From JAYEHK01 sp034659475 (GTDB lineage: Bacteria; Bacillota; Syntrophomonadia; Syntrophomonadales; Syntrophomonadaceae), in assembly GCA_034659475.1 (NCBI GenBank), contig JAYEHK010000084.1:1-17120 (forward strand): a stretch of DNA of 17,120 nucleotides, written 5' to 3'. Positions 7,945 through 15,105 of the stretch are shown here, piece after piece; the stretch's first letter is position 1; every line of letters starts with the position of its first letter. The notes below the pieces were generated by a model, which was given only the letters and a program-made list of their open reading frames with translations, was not told where the DNA came from and ran no database searches. The position numbers and the translations under genes were made by a program.

Positions 7945-7984
7945 AAAAACCTATGATAGCTATTGAGTGTTGTCATAGGGTTTT
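7945..7984. terminator. Bidirectional terminator between convergent genes
   Basis: cctatga (7950-7956) pairs with tcatagg (7973-7979), extended by A/T pairs after one mismatch, with T-rich tails on both strands (TTTTATCTTTTT on plus, TTTTTTATT on minus). It would serve the M3 peptidase gene and the peroxiredoxin gene. Confidence 0.65.
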
Positions 7985-8000
7985 ATCTTTTTATCAGAAG

Positions 8001-8594
8001 TTATTTCTTGGGTGGCTGCCAGACTTCCCATACCTTGCCGGCTAATTGGGGGGAAGGCTTGAGGGTTGCACCGCCTTCTTGCCAGCCTGAGGGTATTACC
8101 TCTCCGGTAGCGCGAGTATGCTGAAATGCCTTGACCTGGCGAAGCAGTTCTTCTGGGTTTCTGCCTACCGGTGGGGAGAGTATCTCTGCGGCTTGAATGA
8201 CTCCGTCCGGGTCAATGAGGAAACGTCCTCTTACGTTAACGCCTGCCTCTTCATCATATACGTCATACATGGTGCCGATGGTTCCTCCGCGGTCAGATAG
8301 CATCGGGTAGGGAATCCCGCCGTCTACCATCTTGGACAGCTCGGTTTCATTCCATACTTTATGGGAGAAAACACTGTCTACACTCATAGATAATACTTCT
8401 ACATCCAGTGCCTGGAGTTTATCATAGCCCACGGCTATGTGTGAGAGCTCGGTGGGTCATACGAAGGTAAAGTCTCCGGGATAGAAACATAAGACAACCC
8501 ATTTTCCGAGGTAATCGCTGAGATTTACTCTGGTGATTTTCCCCTGAACAAAGGCATCTGCTGAGAATTGGGGTGCTTTTCTACTAACTAACAT
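8001..8594 (-). CDS. Selenocysteine-containing peroxiredoxin (in-frame TGA at residue 46)
   Basis: A 197-residue AhpC/Prx-type thiol peroxidase, which reduces peroxides. The frame is continuous from ATG 8594 to TAA 8001 except for one TGA at 8459-8457. That codon falls exactly at the peroxidatic position: FYPGDFTFV-U-PTEL, where relatives have Cys. Seventeen bases after the TGA, CATAGCC-GTG-GGCTATG forms a 7-bp hairpin with a G-first loop, as expected of a bacterial SECIS. Downstream motifs are intact (LSMSVDSVFSH, PYPMLSD, RGRFLIDPDG, PPVGRN). The usual resolving cysteine of 2-Cys enzymes near GEVxP is Ile167; the only cysteine is Cys36. AGGAGG lies 6 bases before ATG 8594 (3 before an alternative ATG at 8597). 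A conventional gene call starting at GTG 8432 would lose the active site and has no ribosome site. Selenocysteine peroxiredoxins are known from anaerobes such as Eubacterium acidaminophilum (PrxU). Confidence 0.85.
8423..8439 (-). promoter_or_regulatory. Putative bacterial SECIS hairpin
   Basis: On the mRNA, CAUAGCC (8439-8433), loop GUG (8432-8430) and GGCUAUG (8429-8423) form a perfect 7-bp stem. The stem starts 17 bases and the loop 24 bases after the UGA at 8459-8457. A G at the first loop position and this spacing match the general pattern of SelB-binding hairpins. A competing stem, CCCAC just after the UGA with GUGGG, is possible. Confidence 0.65.
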
Positions 8595-8644
8595 CATAGA
8601 CCTCCTTCCATTATTTACCGAAAAAAAGATGCTTTATTAAATGA

Positions 8645-8673
8645 ATTATAGTGCTTTTTGACGAAGGAATCAA
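8645..8673 (-). promoter_or_regulatory. Promoter of the peroxiredoxin gene
   Basis: TTGATT (8673-8668) and a perfect TATAAT (8650-8645) are 17 bases apart on the minus strand, about 40 bases before the ribosome binding site. The -35 begins a loose palindrome TTGA-N8-TCAA that could bind a regulator, but its spacing does not match FNR, and I assign no factor. Confidence 0.6.
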
Positions 8674-8734
8674 AGAAATGCTGAATGTTATCTGGTAGGT
8701 ATAGGTTTATCTTATTCATTGTATAACTCGCTTT

Positions 8735-9685
8735 CTATGCGGATACAAAGTTGCGGCCTTTTTCTTTTCCGCGGTAGAGGGCTTCATCTGCTGCTTTTAG
8801 AAGGATATTGGGATGATTGCCCAGAGATGGTCTTTGACAGGCTATTCCGAGACTGATGGTAATCATTTTATAGGGAGAACCAGGGTTTTTTATATTGAGA
8901 TCCATTACTGCCTGTCGCATCATTTCGGCCATATGTGTGGCATCGGATTTATTCAGATGTGGCAGAATAACGACAAATTCGTCTCCGCCATATCGTGCTA
9001 TCAGGTCTCCTGGACGCCGTAAAGTTTGACTTAATGTTTGGGCGACTGATACCAGGCAATCATCCCCGGCCTGGTGACCAAACGTATCATAGTTCTGTTT
9101 GAAATAATCAATGTCAAGCATGATAAGGGACAGCTCTGTGTTCTCGCGAATTGATCTTCGCCACTCCCGGTTTCGCGCATCAATAAAATAACGGAGATTA
9201 GGTAGCCCGGTTAAAACATCCAGATAGGACAGGCGTTCTAGTTGCTGATTCAGGTGTTTAATTTTATCCATGGCTACAGATGCATCGCGCAGTTCCTGAA
9301 GTTCAGTGATATCGCTGAATACGACCGTAACGCCGACAACTTCACTTTCATCACTCTCGGTTATTTTCAAAAACGAGGTTGTGACAAATAGAGATTTTAT
9401 TGTATTACCGTTAAAATACGTGCAGATTTTATGGTGACTCATAGATGATTCATACACTGCATCCAACACTGTCTGGTTAAAAGCGTCATTTTCAGGGTGC
9501 TGGATAAAGACGTTCGAGTATTTTTTATTAATAATATTTTTTTTATCTATGTCGAGGATCTTTTCCGCTGCCGGGTTAAACGTTGTAATTGTACCTGTAT
9601 CATCAATGGTCAAAACACCATCATGCATATTATCGATGATGTGCTGAAATATATAGGAACTATGTAAAATACGTTTATAAAGCAT
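8735..9685 (-). CDS. PAS domain diguanylate cyclase (GGDEF)
   Basis: A 316-residue soluble signalling protein that would make cyclic di-GMP from two GTP. A PAS sensor domain spans about residues 12-128 (IDNMHDGVLTIDDTGTI, then VVFSDITE). A short coiled linker at about 130-152 is followed by a GGDEF domain, about 153-316. Its active loop RYGGDEF is at 231-237 and is complete. RPGD (224-227), five residues upstream, fits the RxxD inhibitory site, so product feedback inhibition is likely. There are no membrane segments and no EAL domain. The ribosome site before ATG 9685 is weak (GGTG at 7 bases, AAGGAA at 14), so the start is less certain; Met20 is an alternative but would cut the PAS domain. 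Its ligand is not apparent. Confidence 0.9.
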   Translation of the reverse strand: MLYKRILHSSYIFQHIIDNMHDGVLTIDDTGTITTFNPAAEKILDIDKKNIINKKYSNVFIQHPENDAFNQTVLDAVYESSMSHHKICTYFNGNTIKSLFVTTSFLKITESDESEVVGVTVVFSDITELQELRDASVAMDKIKHLNQQLERLSYLDVLTGLPNLRYFIDARNREWRRSIRENTELSLIMLDIDYFKQNYDTFGHQAGDDCLVSVAQTLSQTLRRPGDLIARYGGDEFVVILPHLNKSDATHMAEMMRQAVMDLNIKNPGSPYKMITISLGIACQRPSLGNHPNILLKAADEALYRGKEKGRNFVSA

Positions 9686-9727
9686 TGACGAACACCACTT
9701 TCCTTAGACTTTCTATAGTTTATCATA

Positions 9728-9766
9728 TGGTGACACGGAATGCGTGTATTAAGGGGACGGATCTTG
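9728..9766. repeat. Degenerate REP-like unit
   Basis: The fragments ggtgacacgg (9729-9738) and aaggggacgg (9751-9760) resemble the end and core of the intergenic palindromes elsewhere in the window, but no clean hairpin remains. Confidence 0.3.
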
Positions 9767-9786
9767 CCTGGTGAAGCGAACAAAAT

Positions 9787-9828
9787 AATGCCGTCCCGGT
9801 AATCAAATTGATCAGTAAGGACGGCATT
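9787..9828 (-). terminator. Terminator of the second ligase gene
   Basis: aatgccgtcc (9787-9796) and ggacggcatt (9819-9828) form a 10-bp stem with a 22-base loop. On the minus strand it is followed by ATTTTGTT. It lies 45 bases past the original stop codon of the ligase at 9873. Confidence 0.65.
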
Positions 9829-9872
9829 GAGTCAAGGGAAATGCTTACTTGACTTGCTTTTTCATCGATGCT

Positions 9873-11404
9873 TTAGGAATATAGTTCCTCGATGAACTCA
9901 CGGTATTTTTGCCTTATTATATGCATCCGCATTTTTTGCGAAGGAGTGACTTTCTGCTCTCATCAAACTCCGCTATATCACCGGTTTTAAACCAGCCATC
10001 TTCAGTAAAGCTCTTCGCATTAGCTGCGGGATTTTTATAATAGCTGGTAATAATACCATGACCACGAATCAGCAGTTCCCCGTCATCCGCCAGCTTCGCT
10101 TCTGTTCCTGGGTCCAGTTCCCCTGTCCATCCCATTCTGGCGCAATCTGCATTACTCTGGGCCATGCAGGAGGTAGATTCAGTTGAGCCGTAACCAAACT
10201 CTAGCGCCCAACCGCCCATGCCGGTAAACTTACGCTGAAGTTCTGCTTCTAAAACTGATCCACCTATAGTGATATCCCATACGCGTCCACCCAGGGCGTT
10301 TTTGATCCGGGAATAAACGTTATTATTAGCGGCTATCCATTCTTCACGAAGACTTCCGTTTAATTGATCTTCAAAGGGTATGGTCGTATCGATTACTCCA
10401 TGTTCATTTTCCAATGCATAGGTAGCTCGCAGCGCTACATCCATGGCCCAGTCCCAGGCTTTTTTGCCTATTTCAGTAGCCGAGAAAGCACGCTCGAAAC
10501 CAAGATATATTCTTGAAACAAGCCGCGGAACCAGGGTGATCCAAGTAGGTTTAATGGCCTGGATATCACTTAGAATAGTAGCAGGTGAGTCAACATAACC
10601 AATCATTGCTCCGCATGACAACGGTCCATAATAGGAGTTGATTTTTTCGAGTATATGTGACATGGGTAAAACACTCATAGCTACTGTATTGTAGTTCTGC
10701 GAATGCTTATGAAGAGCGACTCCTTTTTGTCCACGATAGCTTGCCCATAGGATATCCTTGTGGGAATGAAGAACACCTTTCAAATCAGCAGTAGTTCCTG
10801 AGGTATAAACCAGTATTGCAGGACTGTCAGCAGTCAAACTACTCAACCTTTCTTTAATCAACCCACAGCAGTCCTGCCTATTATCTGCCCCCAGTTGCAT
10901 CAGTTCATCCAGACCGAAAATATCCTCGCCGTTACCAACAAAGCCTTTTTCCATGCATATTAATGCTTTAACACCAGGCATTTCATCTTTGTATTTCAAC
11001 GTATCAAATAATAATTCCCTGTCACCTAACATCAGCCATTTCATTTCGCAGTGAGTCGCAATCTCTACCGTTTGCTTCTTGGAAAGACTGGGATAAACAG
11101 ATGTGCTCACAGCTCCAGCAAACAAAAGACCAAGATCTGCCCAGGCCCAGCGGGCACAGGTATGGGCTTTAATCCCAACAAAGTCCTCGCTTTGGACGCC
11201 AATTTGCATTAAACCTATAGCGATATTCTCCACCCTGTTAACTAATTCGTTATAGGTTATTACCTTCCATTCCCCATCCTCTTTGAACATATTTGCCGGA
11301 CGCAGGCCCAAATTTACCTGGATATTATAAAGCATCTGGGGAATAGTATCTGTTTGCTCAATAAAAACGTCCAGCAAGTCCTTTGTACGTTCCAATAAAG
11401 ACAT
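9873..11404 (-). pseudogene. AMP-dependent acyl-CoA synthetase with internal deletion and frameshift
   Basis: The start is intact (ATG 11404, AAGGAG 7 bases upstream), and residues 1-482 read as a FadD15-like long-chain acyl-CoA ligase, with GYGSTES at 404-410 and WFKTGDIAEFDE at 471-482. The frame then changes and ends after 495 residues in unrelated sequence (SRKSLLRKKCGCI), losing the C-terminal domain with its catalytic lysine. In another frame the expected family end survives: QKVTPSQKM... followed by KYREFIEELYS and a TAA at 9875-9873. The junction is near 9956-9960, and roughly 100 or more codons are missing between the two parts. The phosphate loop is also odd, TSGTTADLKG instead of TSGTTGxPKG. 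Divergent from an enoyl-CoA hydratase, it probably once supplied its acyl-CoA substrate. Activity as an acyl-CoA ligase is unlikely. Confidence 0.8.
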
Positions 11405-11481
11405 CTAATCACTCCTTCTTGATTATATTATTTTGTAATGAGTTATGCCTGCATTGCCAAATATTGTTTATTTTAAAAATA

Positions 11482-11490
11482 ATTATATCA
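11482..11490 (-). promoter_or_regulatory. Extended -10 promoter of the second ligase
   Basis: TGATATAAT on the minus strand is an extended -10 element (TGnTATAAT). No good -35 is seen. The start would be near 11475, about 70 bases before the ATG. Confidence 0.4.
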
Positions 11491-11735
11491 CAGTGAGATA
11501 TTTTGTGGCACTATATCTATGGAATTATTTTACTTAATATTAAATTTGTTCAATGGAATGCCTGCCTTATACCGCTTGACGAATTTGTAATCTTTTGGCC
11601 AAATTCTTTCTCTATTCATGCCTTAACAGTAGTATAAGGGGGTAATTTCCTCTCCCTTACTCATCAACACGTCTTCTAATAATATTTCCCATCAATAGAA
11701 AAATGAGCTAGGGACTTTCCCTCTGCGTCATGGTG

Positions 11736-11744
11736 TGATAAAAT
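11736..11744 (+). promoter_or_regulatory. Extended -10 promoter candidate of the crotonase gene
   Basis: TGATAAAAT fits TGnTAnAAT, about 50 bases before the AGGAGG of the hydratase. No convincing -35 is found. Confidence 0.3.
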
Positions 11745-11802
11745 ATCAGCAATATGATCGTTTATGTTGAAAATTACACATAATTTTTGAGGAGGAATAA
11801 TT

Positions 11803-12603
11803 ATGACGGATGCTTATAGGGGGATAAAGTATGAAACCATCCTGGCATGGGTAAAAGACGGAATCGGTTTTATGAAGTTTAATCGTCCAGAGGTAATGAA
11901 TGCCGGTAATGCACTTCTTACTAAGGAAGCCGCCGAAGTTTTAAATGCTTTCAGTGCAGATCCCGAGGTGCGGGTCATCCTCGTTCATGGCGATGAAAAT
12001 GTATTCTGTGCCGGTGCTGATCTCTCGGAAGTACAGAATTTTACTGCGTTTGAAGCCCGTGATTATATTGAAAAAGCCGGTTATGCAATATATGCTATTG
12101 AGGATAACCATAAACCAGTTATCACTGCTGTTAGAGGACTAGCTCTTGGCGTGGGGTTGGAAATTGTTCTTGCTTCTGATATCCGTATTTTTGGTGAAAA
12201 TGTAACTTGCGCTGCACCGGAAATTAACCTCGGAATCATACCGGGATCAGGAGGAACACAGAGAATGCCACGGAATATGTCAATAGGTCTAGCAAAACAA
12301 TACATATTAACCGGAGACTTTTTTGATGCACAAACTGCTTATCGGTTAGGTATTGCCAATATGGTTGTTCCCACAGAACAGGTTATGGAGCAAGCCGTTA
12401 AAATGGCGAACAAACTGATCAAAAAAGCCCCGCTGGCTCTTCGTGAAGCGAAACAAGCCATTAACATGTCTATGAATTCTGATATTAAAGCCGGCTGTCA
12501 AGCTGAACAAGAAGCCTGGGGGATGCTCTTTTCTTCCGAAGATCAAAAGGAAGGGATGAAGGCCTTTATGGAACACAGAAGGGCAGTATTTCACGGTAGA
12601 TAA
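11803..12603 (+). CDS. Enoyl-CoA hydratase/isomerase (crotonase) family protein
   Basis: A 266-residue crotonase-fold enzyme, complete. FCAGADLSE (about 68-76) and ALGVGLE (114-120) supply the oxyanion hole region, and APEINLGIIPGSGGTQR (138-154) the second catalytic segment. Glu120 and Glu140 align with the two catalytic glutamates of rat mitochondrial enoyl-CoA hydratase (Glu144, Glu164), so hydration of 2-enoyl-CoA is likely. One glycine of the usual GGG is Val117, which still offers a backbone NH. The substrate could be a short-chain or cyclic acyl-CoA; this is not decided by sequence. AGGAGG lies 7 bases before ATG 11803. The gene is monocistronic with a strong terminator, and divergent from the decayed acyl-CoA ligase, a likely former pathway partner. 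Confidence 0.92.
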   Translation: MTDAYRGIKYETILAWVKDGIGFMKFNRPEVMNAGNALLTKEAAEVLNAFSADPEVRVILVHGDENVFCAGADLSEVQNFTAFEARDYIEKAGYAIYAIEDNHKPVITAVRGLALGVGLEIVLASDIRIFGENVTCAAPEINLGIIPGSGGTQRMPRNMSIGLAKQYILTGDFFDAQTAYRLGIANMVVPTEQVMEQAVKMANKLIKKAPLALREAKQAINMSMNSDIKAGCQAEQEAWGMLFSSEDQKEGMKAFMEHRRAVFHGR

Positions 12604-12619
12604 TGATAAGAATCCAAGT

Positions 12620-12649
12620 AAAGGCACCTTCTTTATGAAGGTGCCTTTT
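12620..12649 (+). terminator. Rho-independent terminator of the crotonase gene
   Basis: aaaggcaccttc (12620-12631) and gaaggtgccttt (12637-12648) form a perfect 12-bp stem with a 5-base loop. The T run at 12646-12650 follows the last stem G/C pairs. Confidence 0.9.
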
Positions 12650-12671
12650 TCTATGAGAGGGTAGTGCTGAG

Positions 12672-12692
12672 TCAAGGGGACAGTCCCCTTGA
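12672..12692. repeat. Short perfect palindrome
   Basis: tcaagggga-cag-tccccttga is a 9-bp perfect hairpin with a 3-base loop. It shares the ggggac core of the larger intergenic palindromes and may be a worn unit, or a second terminator. Confidence 0.5.
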
Positions 12693-12764
12693 TGCTTTAT
12701 TTGCAATAAGATATCCTTTAACTCATCCTATTGTTTCCTTTTTCAGCACTCGATTCCTGTAACA

Positions 12765-12793
12765 TTGTGTTAAAATATGTCCAGATATAAAAT
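12765..12793 (+). promoter_or_regulatory. Promoter candidate of the anti-sigma-like fragment
   Basis: TTGTGT (12765-12770) and TAAAAT (12788-12793) are 17 bases apart. Downstream, a 14-base sequence gagatgtaattttt occurs at 12799 and again at 12849, the second copy containing the ribosome site of the next gene. Confidence 0.4.
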
Positions 12794-12862
12794 ATATTGA
12801 GATGTAATTTTTTGTTGAATTAATTTGGTTTTGGCCCAGCTAAGATAGGAGATGTAATTTTT

Positions 12863-13114
12863 GTGGATACTGCAAAGGTATTATCGGCATTAACATTGAT
12901 TAATGATAGGGTTTATCTTCCCATTGTTCTGGAGTATCTGAAAGGGATCAGTCTTCAACTGGGGTTTGACCAGAAGGCACGGCAGCACATAGAAATCGCT
13001 GTGGAAGAAGCTGTGTTTAACGTGATTGAGCATGCGTTTTCTCCCGGGGAAAAAAGCAGCTATAACATACAATGCTTGCAAACAGCGATGGGGATGGAGA
13101 TTCGAATTGCTTGA
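12863..13114 (+). CDS. Truncated anti-sigma-factor-type ATPase (HATPase_c_2) fragment
   Basis: The 83 residues match the N-terminal half of an RsbW/SpoIIAB-like GHKL ATPase domain, a family that phosphorylates anti-anti-sigma proteins and binds sigma factors. The N-box is clear in IEIAVEEAVFNVIEHAF (43-59), with Glu48/Glu49, Asn53 and His57. The frame then stops at TGA 13112-13114 in MEIRIA, just where the strand leading to the G1 box (DxGxPF in this family) should follow. The Gly-rich ATP-lid half is absent, and I could not find it in the other frames. It starts at GTG with AGGAG 11 bases upstream. The MFS gene begins 41 bases later. Probably a remnant with no ATP binding; the missing part may have been lost in the same event that joined it to the MFS gene. 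Confidence 0.6.
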   Translation: MDTAKVLSALTLINDRVYLPIVLEYLKGISLQLGFDQKARQHIEIAVEEAVFNVIEHAFSPGEKSSYNIQCLQTAMGMEIRIA

Positions 13115-13155
13115 CTATATTCGGGTGCAGCATGAAATGGATTGGAGGTAGCGTA

Positions 13156-14193
13156 GTGGATCTTTCAAAACGCAGCAAGCAACAGATTTTTATTGCAGTC
13201 ACCTGTGCATCCTTTCTGGCCACTTATATTGGCTCTGCCCTCAACGTCGCCTTGCCTGCAGTGGGGCTCGACCTGGGGATGTCGAGGGGGGAGTTGTCTT
13301 ATCTGGTGACCCTGTACCTCCTTTCCAGTGCGGTGTTATTGGTGCCTTTTGGCAAACTGTCTGATCTTTATGGAAAGAAGAGAATTTTTCTGGGCGGAAT
13401 GATCGTATTCCTGATTTATTGTGTTATGGCGGCCACGGCCTTCGCAGGCTGATTTCTCCTGCTTGCCAGTGTGATCGGCGGGATTGCTACGGCCATGTTT
13501 TACAGCAATATCGTGGCGATTATCGCGGAGGTCTTTCCACCGATGGAAAGAGGGAGGGCCCTCGGCATTAATGTTGCGGTTGCCTATATTGGACTTAGCA
13601 CCGGGCCGTTTATCGGCGGGATGATGACACACCAGTGGGGGTGGAGGAGTATATTCGTTCTTTCCCTGCCCATTGCCCTGGTTGGATTTGTTCTGGGGTG
13701 GAAAAACATGACTGCCAGTCAGCGGTCTGATGAAGATAAGTCATTCGATCTATGGGGTTCGGTCATCTATGTGGCCGTGCTGGCTTTGTCAGATCGGCAT
13801 GATCCACGCTGGCTGGCTTCCTTTGGGATGGCCGTAACGGGTTCCTGTCTGTTCGCTTTCAGTCTGTTACATATTGGCTCGACGTTATTGACAATCGTGG
13901 TGATCCTTATGGTTATGGGCTCAGGTTTTGCCTTCTTTGTTGCACCTAATAACAATGCGATTGTGAGCTCCGTGGGAGCGGAACAATATGATTTGGCATC
14001 AGGAATTCTGGCCACCGGAAGGATTCTCGGAATGTCAATGAGCATGGCGATTACGACCATGATTCTGAATATAATGAGCGGAAGCAATGCTGGTTAGCAG
14101 GCTTTCTTAGGCGGGTTTCAGCTCAGCTTCAGAGTGTTTGCCATCCTCGCAATATTCGGCATTGCTGCATCGCTCTCCCGGGGGAAAAAATAA
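13156..14193 (+). pseudogene. MFS transporter (DHA2-like), decayed
   Basis: The gene starts at GTG 13156 with GGAGG 7 bases upstream. The first helix (FIAVTCASFLATYIGSALNVALP) and motif A, GKLSDLYGKKR, mark a major facilitator drug-efflux-type protein. Three lesions are seen in one frame. TGA at 13450-13452 (codon 99) stands where FAGxFLLL would have Trp. A probable deletion lies near 13789-13795, where GSVIYVAVLALS passes directly into SDRHDPRWLASFGM, skipping several helices of the expected 14. TAG at 14095-14097 (codon 314) precedes the in-frame tail QAFLGGFQLS...SLSRGKK, which ends at TAA 14191-14193. About 345 codons remain of an expected 450 or more. It is almost surely non-functional. 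The TGA is not at a redox site, and I see no strong hairpin after it. Confidence 0.85.
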
Positions 14194-14314
14194 ATAGAGG
14201 ACCAGGCTTGAACTATTAACTTATTTGTCAAAGTTGCTGGCCCAAAATAGAAAATACACCAACGTGTTAAGGGGACATTTATTTTACCATATATGGTTAT
14301 TTCACAGTAACCAA

Positions 14315-14340
14315 AAAAGCACTGCCTTAGCAGTGCTTTT
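14315..14340 (-). terminator. Terminator of the amino acid ABC operon
   Basis: aaaagcactgc (14315-14325) and gcagtgctttt (14330-14340) form a perfect 11-bp stem with a 4-base loop. On the minus strand it ends in TTTTTTGG. It may also stop plus-strand readthrough from the MFS remnant. Confidence 0.9.
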
Positions 14341-14367
14341 GAATATTCACAAAATGAATGGATGAAG

Positions 14368-15105
14368 TTAGTCTTCCAGTACCCGCTTAAGAAAGGTTTT
14401 GGTTCTTTCATTGCTGGGGTTGTTAAAGATGACCTCGGGGACATCATCTTCTACGATGACGCCCTTATCCATAAATACGGTCCGGTTGGACACATCACGG
14501 GCAAAGGCCATTTCATGCGTAACTACCAGCATTGTCAGTCCACTCTTGGCAAGACTCTTCATGACCTTGAGCACCTCGCCCACCATCTCCGGGTCCAGGG
14601 CACTGGTAGGTTCATCAAAGAGAAGCGCTTCCGGCTCCATGGAAAGGGCTCTGGCAATGGCAACGCGCTGTTTTTGTCCACCGGATATTTGATTGGGTTT
14701 GGCAGTGATATATTGTGACATACCAACCTGGTCTAAATATTCCATCGCTGTTTTCTTCGCAGTCGCAGCATCCCTTTTTAATACCTTAATCTGACCAACA
14801 ACGCAATTGTCGAGCACGGTGAGATTGTTAAACAGATTAAACTGCTGAAAAACCATCCCCATTTTTGCTCTGTAAACTGCATTGGACATACCATGTTCCA
14901 AGATGTTTTTGCCGTGATATAATATTTTCCCGCTCGTAGGTATCTCAAGAAGATTCAAACAACGTAAAAGGGTAGATTTACCTGAACCGCTGGCACCAAT
15001 GATGCACACAACCTCACCCTTATTGACAGAGAAATTGATATCTGTTAATACTTCGTTTTCTCCAAAGGACTTTTTCAAATGTTGTATTTCAATGATTTTT
15101 TCCAT
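14368..15105 (-). CDS. Polar amino acid ABC transporter ATP-binding protein
   Basis: A 245-residue ATPase that powers the importer together with the permease and lipoprotein upstream. Walker A is GASGSGKST (37-45), the Q-loop is at about 87-88 (VFQQFNLF), the signature ISGGQKQR at 140-147, Walker B with LLFDEPTSALD at 161-171, and the switch histidine is His197 (VVTHEMA). Size and motif context match the GlnQ/HisP group (PAAT family). The ATG directly follows the permease stop codon with no gap, and AGGGAG lies 9 bases upstream inside the permease end, so the two are translationally coupled. It is the last gene of the operon and is followed by a strong terminator. Confidence 0.95.
   Translation of the reverse strand: MEKIIEIQHLKKSFGENEVLTDINFSVNKGEVVCIIGASGSGKSTLLRCLNLLEIPTSGKILYHGKNILEHGMSNAVYRAKMGMVFQQFNLFNNLTVLDNCVVGQIKVLKRDAATAKKTAMEYLDQVGMSQYITAKPNQISGGQKQRVAIARALSMEPEALLFDEPTSALDPEMVGEVLKVMKSLAKSGLTMLVVTHEMAFARDVSNRTVFMDKGVIVEDDVPEVIFNNPSNERTKTFLKRVLED

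Larger units (their letters stand above)
11405..11802. other. Divergent intergenic region, ligase / crotonase
   Basis: A 398-base AT-rich gap holding promoter candidates for both flanking genes. A fragment around 11708-11737 (agggactttccctctgcgtcatgg) recalls the ends of the intergenic palindromes but is too degenerate to call. I see no open frame with a credible ribosome binding site and no RNA gene. Confidence 0.5.

Noticed and set aside
8001..8432. Independent 143-residue peroxiredoxin starting at GTG 8432
   Set aside because: No ribosome binding site precedes it, the catalytic region lies upstream in the same frame, and the GTG sits in a hairpin loop. The frame continues through a TGA to a well-supported ATG.
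8657..8673. FNR-type operator in the peroxiredoxin promoter
   Set aside because: TTGA-N8-TCAA has the wrong spacing for TTGAT-N4-ATCAA; it could be chance in an AT-rich promoter.
12799..12862. 14-base direct repeat gagatgtaattttt before the anti-sigma fragment
   Set aside because: Short and AT-rich; only two copies 50 bases apart, and not enough to claim a regulatory or slippage role.
13072..13155. MFS start at ATG 13072
   Set aside because: The first 28 residues are not MFS-like and overlap the anti-sigma fragment; GGAGG before GTG 13156 gives the natural start.
13450..13452. TGA in the MFS gene as a second selenocysteine codon
   Set aside because: It is at a membrane-helix position where Trp fits, no good hairpin follows, and the gene has further lesions.
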